Origin: Mactromeris polynyma
Lineage: Eukaryota; Mollusca; Bivalvia; Venerida; Mactridae
Assembly: GCA_032209605.1 (NCBI GenBank)
Contig: JASFXZ010000001.1
Location: 27,284,619-27,348,618, forward strand
Length of the DNA stretch: 64,000 nucleotides
Direction: 5' to 3'
This document shows positions 45,826 through 58,709 of this stretch, piece by piece. A program made the translations under genes and the position numbers. A model generated the notes under the pieces. The model was not told where the DNA came from. It saw nothing but the letters and a program-made list of their open reading frames with translations, and did no database searches. Within the stretch, counting starts at the first letter, position 1. The number at the start of each line of letters is the position of its first letter.

Positions 45826-48429
45826 CTTCAACAACAGTAGAATTATTTCCAGTGCTAAGGATTTACGATGAATTAAATCTGCCCGGTGCAACAACCTCGC
45901 AACCACAACAAATACGTGGATCTTCCCAAGGATGATACTCTTTGGATGTCGGGCTGTACGTATCAGCGACTGAGCCTGTGCTGATGTCCTTGTATGAAGC
46001 GTAATATAGATATAATCTGACTACACGAACGTGTGCAACTTGTAGACGACAGGGTAGGATTCGAGCGCTTCGCCCGATTTTACATAACTGCTGAATTATT
46101 TATTTTCATGATATCAATACTATGTTTATATAGTGTTTGCTGCTATTTTCGCTTACGGTTCCGTGCTATTTTGGTATTTCAACGTATCACATTGAAACAA
46201 TTTGGTATAATATGAAAAATACGGAAATGAAATAATATTGTCAGCCTTATTTAACTGTAAAATATTTGAAAAAAAGAAACTGAACACAAAAGAAAATCGA
46301 AGTAAGTTTTTTCTGCCGTTACCATATTTCGTTTGTACCGCAAAATACAACAAGCAAATACATGTATTTGTCGCCAATGATTGTGTTTCTATTATGTCTA
46401 AGTCTAGTTCACATGGAAAACCAGTGTATTCTTAAATTCAAAATATAAGTTCTTCAAAATGTAAGTTTTAGGCAGATCTCAATTTTGAGTTTTTTTGGAG
46501 AATCTTGATTGAAATCGTGCGTTTAATGAAATTTACCTTCCGATGTGGCTTGGGTTCGCCAGGAATTTGAATACCATAGATTTTGTCAGAAACGCCGTAT
46601 TTCTGAAATGTGTTGTTTTTGTTTGAAACATATTATGACGCACTCGTGTCAAATATAATGACCTGTTATGAAAAAAACTGGACCATGGTATTAAGTATTG
46701 AATGGTCGAATAGTCTATAAAAATAGTCATTAAATAACACACAGTTTTTTCAGGAGGACAAAAAACCTACCCAGGATCTATACCATTAAACACTGTTGTG
46801 AGAATTTATCGAGTATTTTGTTCAAATATAAACGCAAATAGTTGTTCTATTGTTTACACTGTGTGCTAATACGGACATGAAACATGTTTGAGTATTGACT
46901 TGTTCCTGTAAAAATCTACCAGACCGGTTCACGAACATTTCCTACCGTGGTAGGTTATGTTTGTTTATTTGTCACGGAAAATATTTAGTGCCAATACGAT
47001 TGAAAATCAATATTATTTTCAGTTGAATTTCTCATTATGTATGGAGCAATTAAATTGACTTATAGTGTTAGACTGGAGATCGTGTATCATACCATTCACA
47101 GCTTTACTCTAACCCTTTATATATTGCACTCATTTTATGCTGGGGATAAGATGTATATTGAGCTTTTGGCGCGAAACCAATGTAACTGCTTCTTTTCTGA
47201 AGTGAGTTACCATCGTACCGCACCAAACCCTCGGTATGTGGTATCACATGCATACATTTCTGGCAGCTCAGTGGTATTTACTGGAATCAAATGGCGGTGT
47301 ATTAAAACAAGCAGTGTCCGGCAAAATCAATCATGTCTGTTTAAAAACTCACTACAAGCTGCGGCGTGAATTTAGACATATTACGCTGATGCTGGCATAA
47401 TTATTAGAGCTATAAATGATAAGGTCTTCAATCCGTGTTACAAAATACAAGTTTATTATCATAGTATTACTCACATAATCATATTGATTGTGTTTTATGC
47501 TACATGTATACTTTATTCATTTACTACGTGAATATTTGTTCTCAATGTGCTTTTTCTATGACAAATGCCGACTATTTTCCCGGTCTCATGACATCCGACT
47601 TTCAAACCGGAAAATGGCGGAAATATCCGAATGTAGACCGAACAATGACGGACACTTATGAACTCTTGCCTTTAGATCAAAACGCCATTTTCTGAAAAAG
47701 AGCTTTGCTAGCGATCTTCGGAAACGGCCGAAGTGCCTCGATAGATGAACACCGAGAAACAATCGAACAATCTGTCTAGCGAATCGGTTCCCGGAGAAAG
47801 CAATTAATATCCAAGTGTGTAGAGATATATATCTATATTATTAAATGTACTTAGGCGGGTATTGTTTTAATTAACGCGACAGGTGATCGGAGAGAATACG
47901 ATGATATTCATCTAAACAAGGTAACAATTAGCTTAAAGGGATATTGTATCGCCAAATTAAAACCGCTTGTCATCATTAACAATGTTTGACACGAAATATA
48001 ACACGCGATGCAATACACTAGGTGTCGCTAGCATAGCCGCTTACATCATAGAGAATTATGTCACGAGTACAATGGTAAATGTACTGAAACCTTAACGGCC
48101 GCTTACATCATTCAGATTTATGTCACGAACACACAGGTAACTGTCGAACATATTGAGAGCCGCTTACATCATTCATTATAATGTTTCATATACATGTATT
48201 TCGTTTATAATGTACTAGAAACTAAACAACCGATTACTTCATAACAATAATGCCACAAACATTGTTGTATCCTATATTTAGTCGTACGTCCCGCTTGCAT
48301 CAATGATACTTATCTGTTTTTATTTCAATTACTATATTGCGACATTCACCAACCCATGATCTCAACACAACACAGTATGAAATACGTGTCACGTACATAA
48401 ACAAAGGGGGAACGGTAAACTGTATATAC
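45826..48429. other. Non-coding stretch, one unresolved open frame
   Basis: 2.6 kb. A + frame at 47037-47369 (110 codons) contains AGDKMYIELLARNQ and GSSVVFTGIKW, faintly like the end of a C1q/TNF jelly-roll domain, but the spacing is wrong and no upstream exons were found, so it is left uncalled. CCGGAAAATGGCGGAAAT at 47607-47624 is a promoter-like motif. Sequence at 47940-48250 carries three loosely repeated CCGCTTACATCAT segments. Confidence 0.4.
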
Positions 48430-48790
48430 AATACAATACAATATCATTTATTGCATAAAACATATTACAATGTTTATAGCAAACAATAATCTATTCTATA
48501 CAACATGTAGAAGAAATACATGGATTTTCAAAGAGCATACAAATTTTACATCATTTTCATACATTTGTTTGATTTCTACATAAATTGGCAAAGTAAATAA
48601 ATTTCGCAAGATTACAGGTAGTTTTTGGATTTCCGCACATAAGATTCGTAAATTTCTGTATATTTGGCCAGGTGTAATAATAGCGTTTTAAGTATTGAAT
48701 TCTAAGATTTCTGTATTTTGGACAGATAAGTAAGAAGTGATATTCATTTTCTATCATATTTAAGTATATAATGTATATATTTCATTATAT
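48430..48790 (-). mobile_element. 5'-truncated LINE, 3' end
   Basis: The minus frame 48757-48557 (66 codons) reads IENEYHFLLICPKYRNLR, then YYYTWPNIQKFTNLM and LAKFIYFANLCRNQ to a stop. This is the C-terminal zinc-finger-like region that ends the reverse-transcriptase ORF of many invertebrate non-LTR elements. It is followed by about 130 bp of AT-rich 3' sequence and a tail of ATTGTATTGTATTGTAT (48428-48444 on +). Sequence upstream of 48760 does not continue the protein, so the copy is truncated at its 5' end and inactive. Confidence 0.7.
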
Positions 48791-49189
48791 TTGTGAAGTC
48801 CGAAGTCCACATATGTTTCATAGATTGGACTAATATCATACAGCCAAAACAGAATACAAATCACTTTCCAATGTTGCTGAGGAAAAGTGACGCTGATGTG
48901 AAAATAAATATTTATCAACAGGACCAGGGGTTAGGACCAATTCTCAACACTCACAACTCAAAGTGTATTCTGTTGTGAGTTTTGGAGATTTGAGTGTGCT
49001 TAGTGGTTTGGAAATCAAGTGAAATACTATGCTTACTGAATGTTGTGTATTCTTCCTGCTTTGAGAGTTGAGTGTGAATCTGAGAAATGAGAGGAAGTAT
49101 GAAGAACTGTGCGCTCAGTCACGACTATAATGCTGGGATAACCACAAGAATATCAAAAATTCAATACATGTTGAAACAGAAACACAACG

Positions 49190-49436
49190 AGAATTCCACG
49201 ACCTCTCTACTCCTCTCTGTGATTTGTACAACAAGACTTTGACGTTCGAGCCCCGGGCGAGGCATAACTGTGTGACTAGTTGACGTACGATGATACACCC
49301 AGTGTCTACCACCTAGTATTTATATTGGGAAGATGTCAGTTGCTTATTCAGGTAACTGGTTGGTGACCAGGAACACTGACCGCCGTACATATCTGACATA
49401 CTGTTGAAAAATGGCGCAAAACTGCAACAAAAACGC
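49190..49436 (+). mobile_element. Second, more decayed copy of the tRNA-derived SINE
   Basis: GTTCGAGCCCCGGGCGAGGC at 49233 carries a B-box match (GTTCGAGCC), and the following ACTGTGTGACTAGT parallels the copy at 42.05 kb. The tail GGTGACCAGGAACACTG, then ATACTGTTGAAAAATGGCG (49398-49416), matches the copy at 42.2 kb. The A-box part is not recognisable. Confidence 0.7.
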
Positions 49437-50613
49437 ACCGCCTAACCGTAAATTTGCGATTGCTTCCTACACGTGTCCTAGAATCGTAACAATCGTATTA
49501 GTTACATTGTTAGTCCACACAAAAGAAGTGTGTTCGAAAAAATTCGGGTCAAGTTCATCGACGGCAAAAAATAAATACAGACACTATTGAGTTAGGTATA
49601 AAAGTCACTTTCTTTCAGTTCACGGCTTAGTTTCATAGACAAACTATCGTTTGATAATAGCATTGTATTCCTGGCTTTTGAAAGCGAACACGGAATAAAC
49701 CAATGCTACATAAAAGGCTATTCATTGCTCGGACAATATGCAACTGCGTGTGTATGAAAAAGCTGAAATCTAACATTCAAAAGGTCTATTGTGTTGCGAT
49801 TTGGGGCAAGAATTTTTACAATGGTCAATCAAGGTCAGCTGAGCACAACCAAATGTAAACAAAACTGACCTTGAATTTCACGGCACATACGCAAAATATA
49901 GACCTGAATATCGTATTAATTGCACCAAGTTACGTAAACGTGAAAGCGAGCAAGCATAAATGCACGGGTTTGAGGAAATATGCTGACAGCTGAATGAGAT
50001 TTGTCGCTAAATAAATTTGACACTTAAGATAAGAGGGAGTGATTGCGAGACATTTGACGTATACAAATTGTAATATTATACTATGAAATGTGTTGTCAGA
50101 AAGCTGAAATTGGTATTTTAAAAATACATTTATATAACATGGGGGTTTACCCCTATATCGCGCTCCTATATAGTTTATAGTTGACGTCGATTTAACACAG
50201 GCGTTCATTTTTATTGCAGAATAATGTAAAACATTGATATAAATTTTATTTTCATATGAATTTAATAATATACAGTGCAATTTATCGAGGGTGGCCTTTA
50301 CTTGGTCAACCCTGTTTTTACTAACAGTGTCATTTTCCTCATACTAAGGATTTCATTTCAATTAGCCTCTCAACTTCTCTGTAGCAACAATCTCCCAACA
50401 ACAGCAAGAATTTGCGTGAATTTGCGTGAATTTGCTTCTTCTAAAGATTGTTGGATATTAAATTAAAAGGCAAAATGTTTCACTAGATAAAACATTTACC
50501 TTATCATTTTGATGATACTGTTTGTTTTTGCAAAAGAATGGTGTTAAGTTTTGTTAACTAATACAAACGTATGTTAACATTCCATGATTTTCAAACATTT
50601 TTGTATTTTTCAG
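49437..50613. other. Non-coding stretch, nothing recognised
   Basis: 1.2 kb, AT-rich. A 116-codon minus frame at 49930-50280 has no protein-like features. A small GAATTTGCGT duplication lies at 50410-50431. Confidence 0.5.
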
Positions 50614-50647
50614 GATGATAGCGCAAAGAAAAAGCATCCAATAGTCG
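50614..50647 (+). CDS. Candidate 34-nt microexon of an unidentified gene
   Basis: A strong acceptor (TTTTTGTATTTTTCAG) and a consensus donor (GTAAGT) enclose 34 bases. Only one frame is open, reading DDSAKKKHPIV plus one base; the other two frames contain stops. This would be a phase 0 entry, phase 1 exit exon. The sequence is lysine-rich and I do not recognise it. No neighbouring exons were found, so it would belong to a gene with very long introns, or be a non-coding RNA exon or chance. It lies just upstream of a LINE-like tail and the 40-bp array. Confidence 0.3.
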
Positions 50648-50859
50648 GTAAGTTATTAGTGTTTTATTGACTGAACACGTTAAACAAAATTAACTTAACT
50701 AGATTTATCTCTGAATCAGTACTTAAGTTCAAACGTACATTTATATATTAAGATATACGTTTTTACAAGTACATATTACATAAAATATACACACACTTTT
50801 CATGCTATGTGGGTTGAACTGATAACTTACAGCTTATTATATTATATTTATTGTTTGTT

Positions 50860-51020
50860 TGTGAGTGAGCATGTGTGAATGATTGTTTGTTTGTGCGTGT
50901 GTTTTGGTTGTTTATCTTGTTAATAGAAGGCCATATTGTAAATAAGATGTACACATTTATTGTTAATCTTAATATGTTACCTTCTGTAAATAAAGAATTT
51001 ATTATTATTATCATTATATT
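50860..51020 (+). mobile_element. Probable LINE 3' end with ATT tail
   Basis: TG-rich sequence (GATTGTTTGTTTGTGCGTGT) leads to CTTCTGTAAATAAAGAATTT then ATTATTATTATCATTATA at 50983-51018. This structure is common at 3' ends of invertebrate CR1/jockey-like LINEs. No reverse-transcriptase reading frame is attached. A poly(A) signal with microsatellite is the alternative reading. Confidence 0.45.
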
Positions 51021-51074
51021 TCTCCACTGCATTTTAAACTTAATTTCTTCCAATGTCATCTTCAGAGCGATCTT

Positions 51075-52746
51075 CTTTCTAAAGGTAGTATACACATGTA
51101 CCAATGCTCCCCTACCTATAAAGGTAGTATACACATGTACCAATGCTCCCCTACTTTCTAAAGGTAGTATACACATGTACCAATGCTCCCCTACCTATAA
51201 AGGTAGTATACACATGTACCAATGCTCCCCTACTTTCTAAAGGTAGTATACACATGTACCAATGCTCCCCTACCTATAAAGGTAGTATACACATGTACCA
51301 ATGCTCCCCTACCTATAAAGGTAGTATACACATGTACCAATGCTCCCCTACTTTCTAAAGGTAGTATACACATGTACCAATGCTCCCCTACTTTCTAAAG
51401 GTAGTATACACATGTACCAATGCTCCCCTACCTATAAAGGTAGTATACACATGTACCAATGCTCCCCTACTTTCTAAAGGTAGTATACACATGTACCAAT
51501 GCTCCCCTACTTTCTAAAGGTAGTATACACATGTACCAATGCTCCCCTACCTATAAAGGTAGTATACACATGTACCAATGCTCCCCTACTTTCTAAAGGT
51601 AGTATACACATGTACCAATGCTCCCCTACCTATAAAGGTAGTATACACATGTACCAATGCTCCCCTACTTTCTAAAGGTAGTATACACATGTACCAATGC
51701 TCCCCTACCTATAAAGGTAGTATACACATGTACCAATGCTCCCCTACTTTCTAAAGGTAGTATACACATGTACCAATGCTCCCCTACCTATAAAGGTAGT
51801 ATACACATGTACCAATGCTCCCCTACTTTCTAAAGGTAGTATACACATGTACCAATGCTCCCCTACCTATAAAGGTAGTATACACATGTACCAATGCTCC
51901 CCTACTTTCTAAAGGTAGTATACACATGTACCAATGCTCCCCTACCTATAAAGGTAGTATACACATGTACCAATGCTCCCCTACTTTCTAAAGGTAGTAT
52001 ACACATGTACCAATGCTCCCCTACTTTCTAAAGGTAGTATACACATGTACCAATGCTCCCCTACTTTCTAAAGGTAGTATACACATGTACCAATGCTCCC
52101 CTACTTTCTAAAGGTAGTATACACATGTACCAATGCTCCCCTACTTTCTAAAGGTAGTATACACATGTACCAATGCTCCCCTACTTTCTAAAGGTAGTAT
52201 ACACATGTACCAATGCTCCCCTACTTTCTAAAGGTAGTATACACATGTACCAATGCTCCCCTACTTTCTAAAGGTAGTATACACATATACCAATGCTCCC
52301 CTACTTTCTAAAGGTAGTATACACATGTACCAATGCTCCCCTACTTTCTAAAGGTAGTATACACATGTACCAATGCTCCCCTACTTTCTAAAGGTAGTAT
52401 ACACATATACCAATGCTCCCCTACTTTCTAAAGGTAGTATACACATGTACCAATGCTCCCCTACTTTCTAAAGGTAGTATACACATGTACCAATGCTCCC
52501 CTACCTATAAAGGTAGTATACACATGTACCAATGCTCCCCTACTTTCTAAAGGTAGTATACACATGTACCAATGCTCCCCTACTTTCTAAAGGTAGTATA
52601 CACATATACCAATGCTCCCCTACTTTCTAAAGGTAGTATACACATATACCAATGCTCCCCTACTTTCTAAAGGTAGTATACACATATACCAATGCTCCCC
52701 TACTTTCTAAAGGTAGTATACACATGTACCAATGCTCCCCTACTTC
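51075..52746. repeat. 39/40-bp minisatellite array (about 42 copies), longest in window
   Basis: The unit is AAAGGTAGTATACACATGTA then CCAATGCTCCCCTAC, followed by TTTCT (type a, 40 bp) or CTAT (type b, 39 bp). Between about 51560 and 51980 the types alternate strictly, making a 79-bp higher-order unit; from about 51980 nearly all copies are type a. Some right-hand copies have CACATATACC for CACATGTACC. The shift between 39 and 40 bp breaks any reading frame; the apparent VVYTCTNAPL peptide repeats are local. Confidence 0.98.
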
Positions 52747-55700
52747 ATACACATGTTTCTACCTCGTTCCGATTTTATATTTTATTTCATTAGCTAGGGA
52801 TCTGTTTGGAGATGCACCGTTTAAGGATGTGACTTTTAAAATTCACCGTGTTATTCCACATTTTTTTGTCGATTGGGTGTTAAATATACATGGACTCAAG
52901 AACACATGCAAACTAGTTTTTGTTAGGAATCTCTATACTAATATTTGCCAAGTTGGAACTGTTCTGCTTTGCCATTCCCTGTCCTGATCTAAACATTTCG
53001 CACTGCCGTGCTGCGCTGTGTCGTGCTTTGCTCTGCTCTGCATTTCAAAAGAGAAACCCAACGATGTCACAGACCCCATAATTCCTGTCATCGAAAATAT
53101 CTATGACACTTCCACGCATGGAACAATTCTATCTCGCTATCAAGACACAAATATTTGTTTCTAAATCAAGTCTCCTGTTTTATGTTCCTGTCAATTGATC
53201 CATTTATCTGCAAACCCTGACAATTAGCCTTGTCTTCCTATCCTCTCGTCTAATAGTCAAATCGACAGGGATTGAAATCAATCAAGACAATGAAATGATG
53301 TTAAAACAATGATTAGGTTTCGGTTCATTAAAGCTGCGTTGGGTTAATTACGTTGTTAGGTGGCCATATTTGATGTTGTTGCCAATAACGAGCGATTTGA
53401 TTGGATAAAAGACGTTTAAGTGGATTTTGAGAGCGCTAATGTATCAAAGAGAAGTTATCGAGACTGTCAGCCAGAGAATTGTAATCCCTAAAGTGTGTAC
53501 ATGATGTTGCAATAGGATTTGCAAGGTTCTGAGATAGTTTTCTTCCCAAAAGGTGTATATTAAACAAATACGAGTTTACCCTAATAATGTAAAAACATGC
53601 AGAAATAAATAAAACAATTTGAACTATATTTAAAAAATATGATCCCCCAAAAGGTGACACATGCAAATGAAAATGCCACTACATGAACTACATTTAACAT
53701 GCAATTTATCCAGAAAACTTGAAACATGCAGAAAGAACTGAAACAACATGTATAATGAATCAACGCAGTTATAAATGACAATTTGAACATTACTTTTCTT
53801 GTGTTTGGTGCAAAACTTTTCGTATGTGCTTCTTTATCAGAACTGAGGTACAATACTCGTGCATCAAACCCGTGATATTCTCTGATTGGAGATATATGCG
53901 GTAGTAATTTCTTTATTATGTTTCGCTTAGTGACGGAGACATGGTAACATAACACCTCATCTTTAAGTCAGCAGAACGAGATTTTATAAGTTCACAATCG
54001 ACTCGTTGATTTTGTTGAGGCCCCGGGAGAGGATTTAAAAATAGCTCTCGCAAATCTGCCAATTGTTTTGTCAATATCGACATTGCGTCATTTCAGATTA
54101 AAATGTAATATTAATGGTGAAATATAAATATTTATCTCATTAAAGTCAATTCTCCAACAATGATGATGTCAATGGACGACATATGATATAGCTAGTTGCA
54201 ATCAGTTTTAGACTACGCGCGTGCCACATGCGGAAAATCACGTGATTCAAACCTACCAGTCATGTGACGTATTTAATTTAACCACGTGATACCAGTAGAA
54301 ATGTTAGGGTTATAAACGAACCCAAACGGATACTTTATACACCGGGATGAGCTGTAATATCCATAATGAGGTGTTTTATTAAATCGTTTTCATTTTGAAC
54401 AATGTTTCGTTGTGCAAGCTATATTCCGCTTTTCCTAGACGGACCTAGTTATTCTAACACCGGAACTTGCTATCGTCAGTCTGTTAACCCGTTTTCTTTA
54501 ATATTCGGCCATAGTTGGTACTTTATATATGATTATTGTTGCCCTATGATACAACCAGTAGCAAAAATAAATTACGCTAAGATTTTTTGGTAAAAAGGAG
54601 AAAAGTGATTGACGATTTCTGAAACAATCACCGTTTTTTTCTGCCTTTTTGTATGAAGATCAGGCCATAGAATTCCATACAAAAGACAGTATATTTTATT
54701 AAGACTCATACATTATTAAGTATAGTACGCATCATCGACACTACATGCATTATTTATTGAGATTTAACAGAAATAAGATGCGCATATTTGCATTCATGTG
54801 AACAACTAAATGTTAAATTAATACACCCATTTAAACTCAATTATTCATTTTTTGTATTTCTGTCAAACGGGCCTCTTTCTCTCGTATGGCTGAAACCTGA
54901 TATCGTTTCGCGACACTGGGTGATTTATTTCGTCTCTTTTGTTTAAGATCGACCAAATAATAGAATAAGATACCCTTACTAACGACCCCAAAACTTTGTC
55001 CTCCTATTTACGAACTATTTGTTGTTTTATGGCATGAACAGGCGTAATGGTGTATTTTTTATCAATTAAAATTTGTTTATTATACGCAGTTGACCTTTTA
55101 ATATCCTTATATGAATATATAATGGGAATCTATCAGCACCTTTGATGTTATCCATCAAACTTTTGAATTCCTTAAGACGAAATTTGCATATCTGACTGCC
55201 AAGATGAATCGATTATCAATAAATTCCTCCGCGATGAAAAGAAGTTCTCGTTCCGATAGAGCAATTTTTTGAAAAAAAGTTTAAAATATTGTCAAAACCT
55301 GTCTGTGGCGGAAAGATGATATTATGCTGTAGAATATGTAAGGTCATGCTGTTTCCAAAGGGAATGGTCCTTTACCATACACTTGTAGATAGGAACTCGG
55401 CCAATCAATACTATATCGGATACACCCATCATACGAATACATATCTTATCGACAAAATCTGGAGATAACTATATTTTAGACTTTTAAGACCGATCTCAAG
55501 ATTTCGAACTGTGTGATATTTTGCCTATCTTGCATTAGTATCATCTTATATTATAAGCTTGCTACGTTTTCCTCGCTGATTTTTGGCAGTAATCTTATTC
55601 CATTCGCATGAGAATTTTGTTACGACAGGAAGTCGGACAAGGTGTTTGTTCTCCATGTTCAATTGTCTAAAGATAAGATGTCTATAGTCACTGTCCGCCA

Positions 55701-58293
55701 CTGAATCATATTTGGTATGGGTCAATGGCGGAACAAGAGGTCAGTACGTCTGGCAAACCTAGATACACTAGATATCGTCAACTGACTGTTATATGCAACC
55801 TGGGATGGCTGATACGTATTCCAGTCATTCTAGATAAAACTAAAAAACAACTGTTAAAAACGGCACCCAAGTCTGAATATTTGAATTCTTCGGATTTTAA
55901 TAAACATGTGGATATTGTAGTACACTGTTACCAATGTTGTATTGACTCAAATCTTCAGTTAATTATTTGATTCAGTGAACCTACCTCCTCTAGATGGTAT
56001 TGCTTATAATGTATTTCTGCTACTCGGTCACATATTCGGTTCGCTCGTGTATACTTCGAGGTCCAATGTGGTATTAAGTAAAGATCAACTTATTGTTTGT
56101 AACCGTCGAAAAGAATCGGGTAATGCTTGGTCAGAATTGTTTTAATAGAATTATGGGATTATATAAAAAAGTCACGTACACTTATAATTTACGTGAAAAT
56201 CAGCAGACGATACTATGAAGGCAGATGGCGGACATTTGACAAACTGTTTCATGTTATCCATGTGTTTTTTTTATGTATATAACAGATGTTTTGGTACACC
56301 CAACTGAGCAGTCTGTGAAGACTGGTGTGGAATTAATATACTCCCGATTCAGCTCTATAATTGTACAGTAACATTTTGTATGTTTATTTTGTAGTTTGTT
56401 CGAGTCTATTACGAGTTGCGATAATAACTCGTAATTGATAATAAAGACAAATTCAATCCTGTACGTATCGACCATCGGTAACATATGGGGATACATCAAA
56501 TATGAGCTTGTACGATGTGGTTACATATGGTCACATTCAGTAGTGTATTATTTCTGTGACATGCTGATTGCATTCTCAGTGGGCGGGGGGTAACATGCCA
56601 CTTTGATAACACGTTTTAAATAATTGAAAATGAAAAATGACATGGCTTCTGTACTTTTCCATTTGTTCATTACCAATATTGGCATCATCGTTATAATCAT
56701 CAAAATCATTATCATCAGCATAATCCTCTTTATCATCATCATGGTCGTCCCCTTCATTATCTTCATTATACCATTGTCATCATCATCACCGGGTTCGTCA
56801 TAATCACTGTCATCATTATCATTAATAGTTGTCATCAGCGTCATCATCATCACCGCCACCACCACCCTCACTTCCGTCATTATTCTCAGTTTCATCATCA
56901 GCAGCAAAAACTACTTTGTTCATAATCAACAGTCTAAGTTTCTACTGGGACCAATATCTATGTATATATTGGTCCCAGGTTTCTTTTATAATTGTTATCA
57001 TCATCAGCAACAACCAAACATCATTGACAATAGAAACATAAACAACGAAAAAATTCGTTCAAATGCTTCACTTTGAGAACGAAGCACGAAACATCAGCGC
57101 TCCCACACTCTCCCCGTGTTCAACCCCACAACCGCATTCTTTGACTTTATTTCACGTTTAGAATTATAAACTTCATTGCTTGCTTATACATGTATACCAC
57201 TTTCATATTTTGTATGAAGAATTCTGTCTACAGTATCATCCTGCCCTCCACCATTTCAATCAATATACAAACGTTTTAAGACAAATTAGGGTGATGACCT
57301 ACATGTCCGAGACTGTCCGATTTTGTCTGAGTTCGGTTGCCCGGATGACCAATTCTAACCTCTGTTGATGACACAAGGACATTGGACATCAATAAAGTGT
57401 ATAGATATCCATCGATCGAAACATCTCCAGTTCAGATTTACCACATAAATCATGAGACATGTGGACAAAAGTAAATCAATTAGTGAATTAGTTTTTCTTT
57501 CTCATCTTTGGCACACAGACGATTTCTGTCCGCTGTTCCTATTGCTTTGCACCATTGAACAAAAGATACATTAACATTCTTCATATGTTTTTGTGCTCTA
57601 GAAAGCTGACATAGTGTTTACAAGCATATTGTCTGTCTGTTCGTTATTTTGTTCGTCCGTCTGTCCGTCTGTCCGTCCGTCTGCTTGTCGGAAACACTTC
57701 ATGTATGATACATGATGAAAGGTGTGTCGATGGCAGGAGTAAGGTCTGTCCCTCCAGGGTCAAGGTCACAGACAACAGCATTCAAAATCGGAGGCATTCG
57801 TCTCTTACTAGTGGAATCTTGTTTACTACTTGTTCGTGTACATTTGTATTTCTATGAAACGGTTGTTATACTTTGATTTAGAACGTTATCAGATAAAGTC
57901 AGTATATATTGCATGTACATGCATTTCCAACCGCATTTAGCACCATCTGCCGATATGGCAGTTCTAACGTTGCAAAATGTCGACCGGTTATGCCGGTTGA
58001 ATTTCATTCTACTACGTAAACATAAAACTACTTCACTTCGATTCCTGAATTCCGGGAACTTTACGTGTAGATTGATGCTGGACAATACTACATCAATATG
58101 TGTCTGGTAAATGTTAGAATGGTAAAGTTTCTGAATATGTCCAGTTTGCACCATGTAGCTTTATTTTGGCAGGGTATTAACAGTTAACACTAGTATGAAT
58201 AATAAGAAATAAATAATACATTAATTACCTGACTGCCTACCTAACGTTTGCTGTGTAGGGTTATATCAAAACAAACATTGTATTAAGCATGGT
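52747..58293. other. Long non-coding stretch with simple-sequence patches
   Basis: 5.5 kb without a recognisable gene. 53010-53043 is CTGCGCTGTGTCGTGCTTTG-type degenerate 5-base repeat. 53581-53955 (minus, 124 codons) is open but hydrophobic and unrecognised. CAATGGCGGAACAAGAG|GTCAGT at 55723 offers a start codon plus a donor-like site, unproven. 56680-56900 is cryptic ATC/ATT triplet repeat, giving acidic or Met-rich open frames. 57650-57695 is a (GTCC/GTCT)n microsatellite. A perfect hairpin at 56946-56977 is listed separately. Confidence 0.45.
56946..56977. repeat. Perfect 12-bp hairpin
   Basis: TGGGACCAATAT (56946-56957) and ATATTGGTCCCA (56966-56977) are exact reverse complements with an 8-base loop. 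It stands beside the triplet-repeat patch. It may be a solo end pair of a small transposon, or a structured RNA element. Confidence 0.75.
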
Positions 58294-58552
58294 CTTATCA
58301 TGCATTACTTATCATGCATTACTTATCATACATTACTTATCATGCATTACTTATCATGCATTACTTATCATGCATTACTTATCATGCATTACTTATCATA
58401 CATTACTTATCATGCATTACTTATCATGCATAACTTATCATGCATTACTTATCATGCATTACTTATCATGCATTACTTATCATGCATTACTTATCATGCA
58501 TTACTTATCATACATTACTTATCATGCATTACTTATCATGCATTACTTATCA
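58294..58552. repeat. 14-bp minisatellite array (about 18 copies)
   Basis: The unit is CTTATCATGCATTA; variants have CATACATT or CATGCATA. Each main unit has the palindrome ATGCAT. 14 bp gives a 42-bp (three-unit) coding period, explaining two open + frames; there is no gene. Confidence 0.97.
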
Positions 58553-58709
58553 ACAGTGACTCAATAGTTGATGTCACTCGTGTGTTTAAAGTTTTGTGTA
58601 GACATTATGTTCTCTGAGCTTCTTATTCTATTGTAACACTTGTAGAGCTCTACATGTACGCATGTGTTGTGTAATCTCTCCGTAATAACACCATCACCAA
58701 GATACAAAC

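Noticed and set aside
47037..47369. C-terminal part of a C1q/TNF-like domain
   Set aside because: AGDKMYIEL and SSVVFTGIKW recall the family, but the spacing between them is about 20 residues too long, the frame runs on past the normal domain end, and no upstream exon was found.
50410..50431. GAATTTGCGT repeat as a regulatory element
   Set aside because: Only two exact short copies; too little to support a function.
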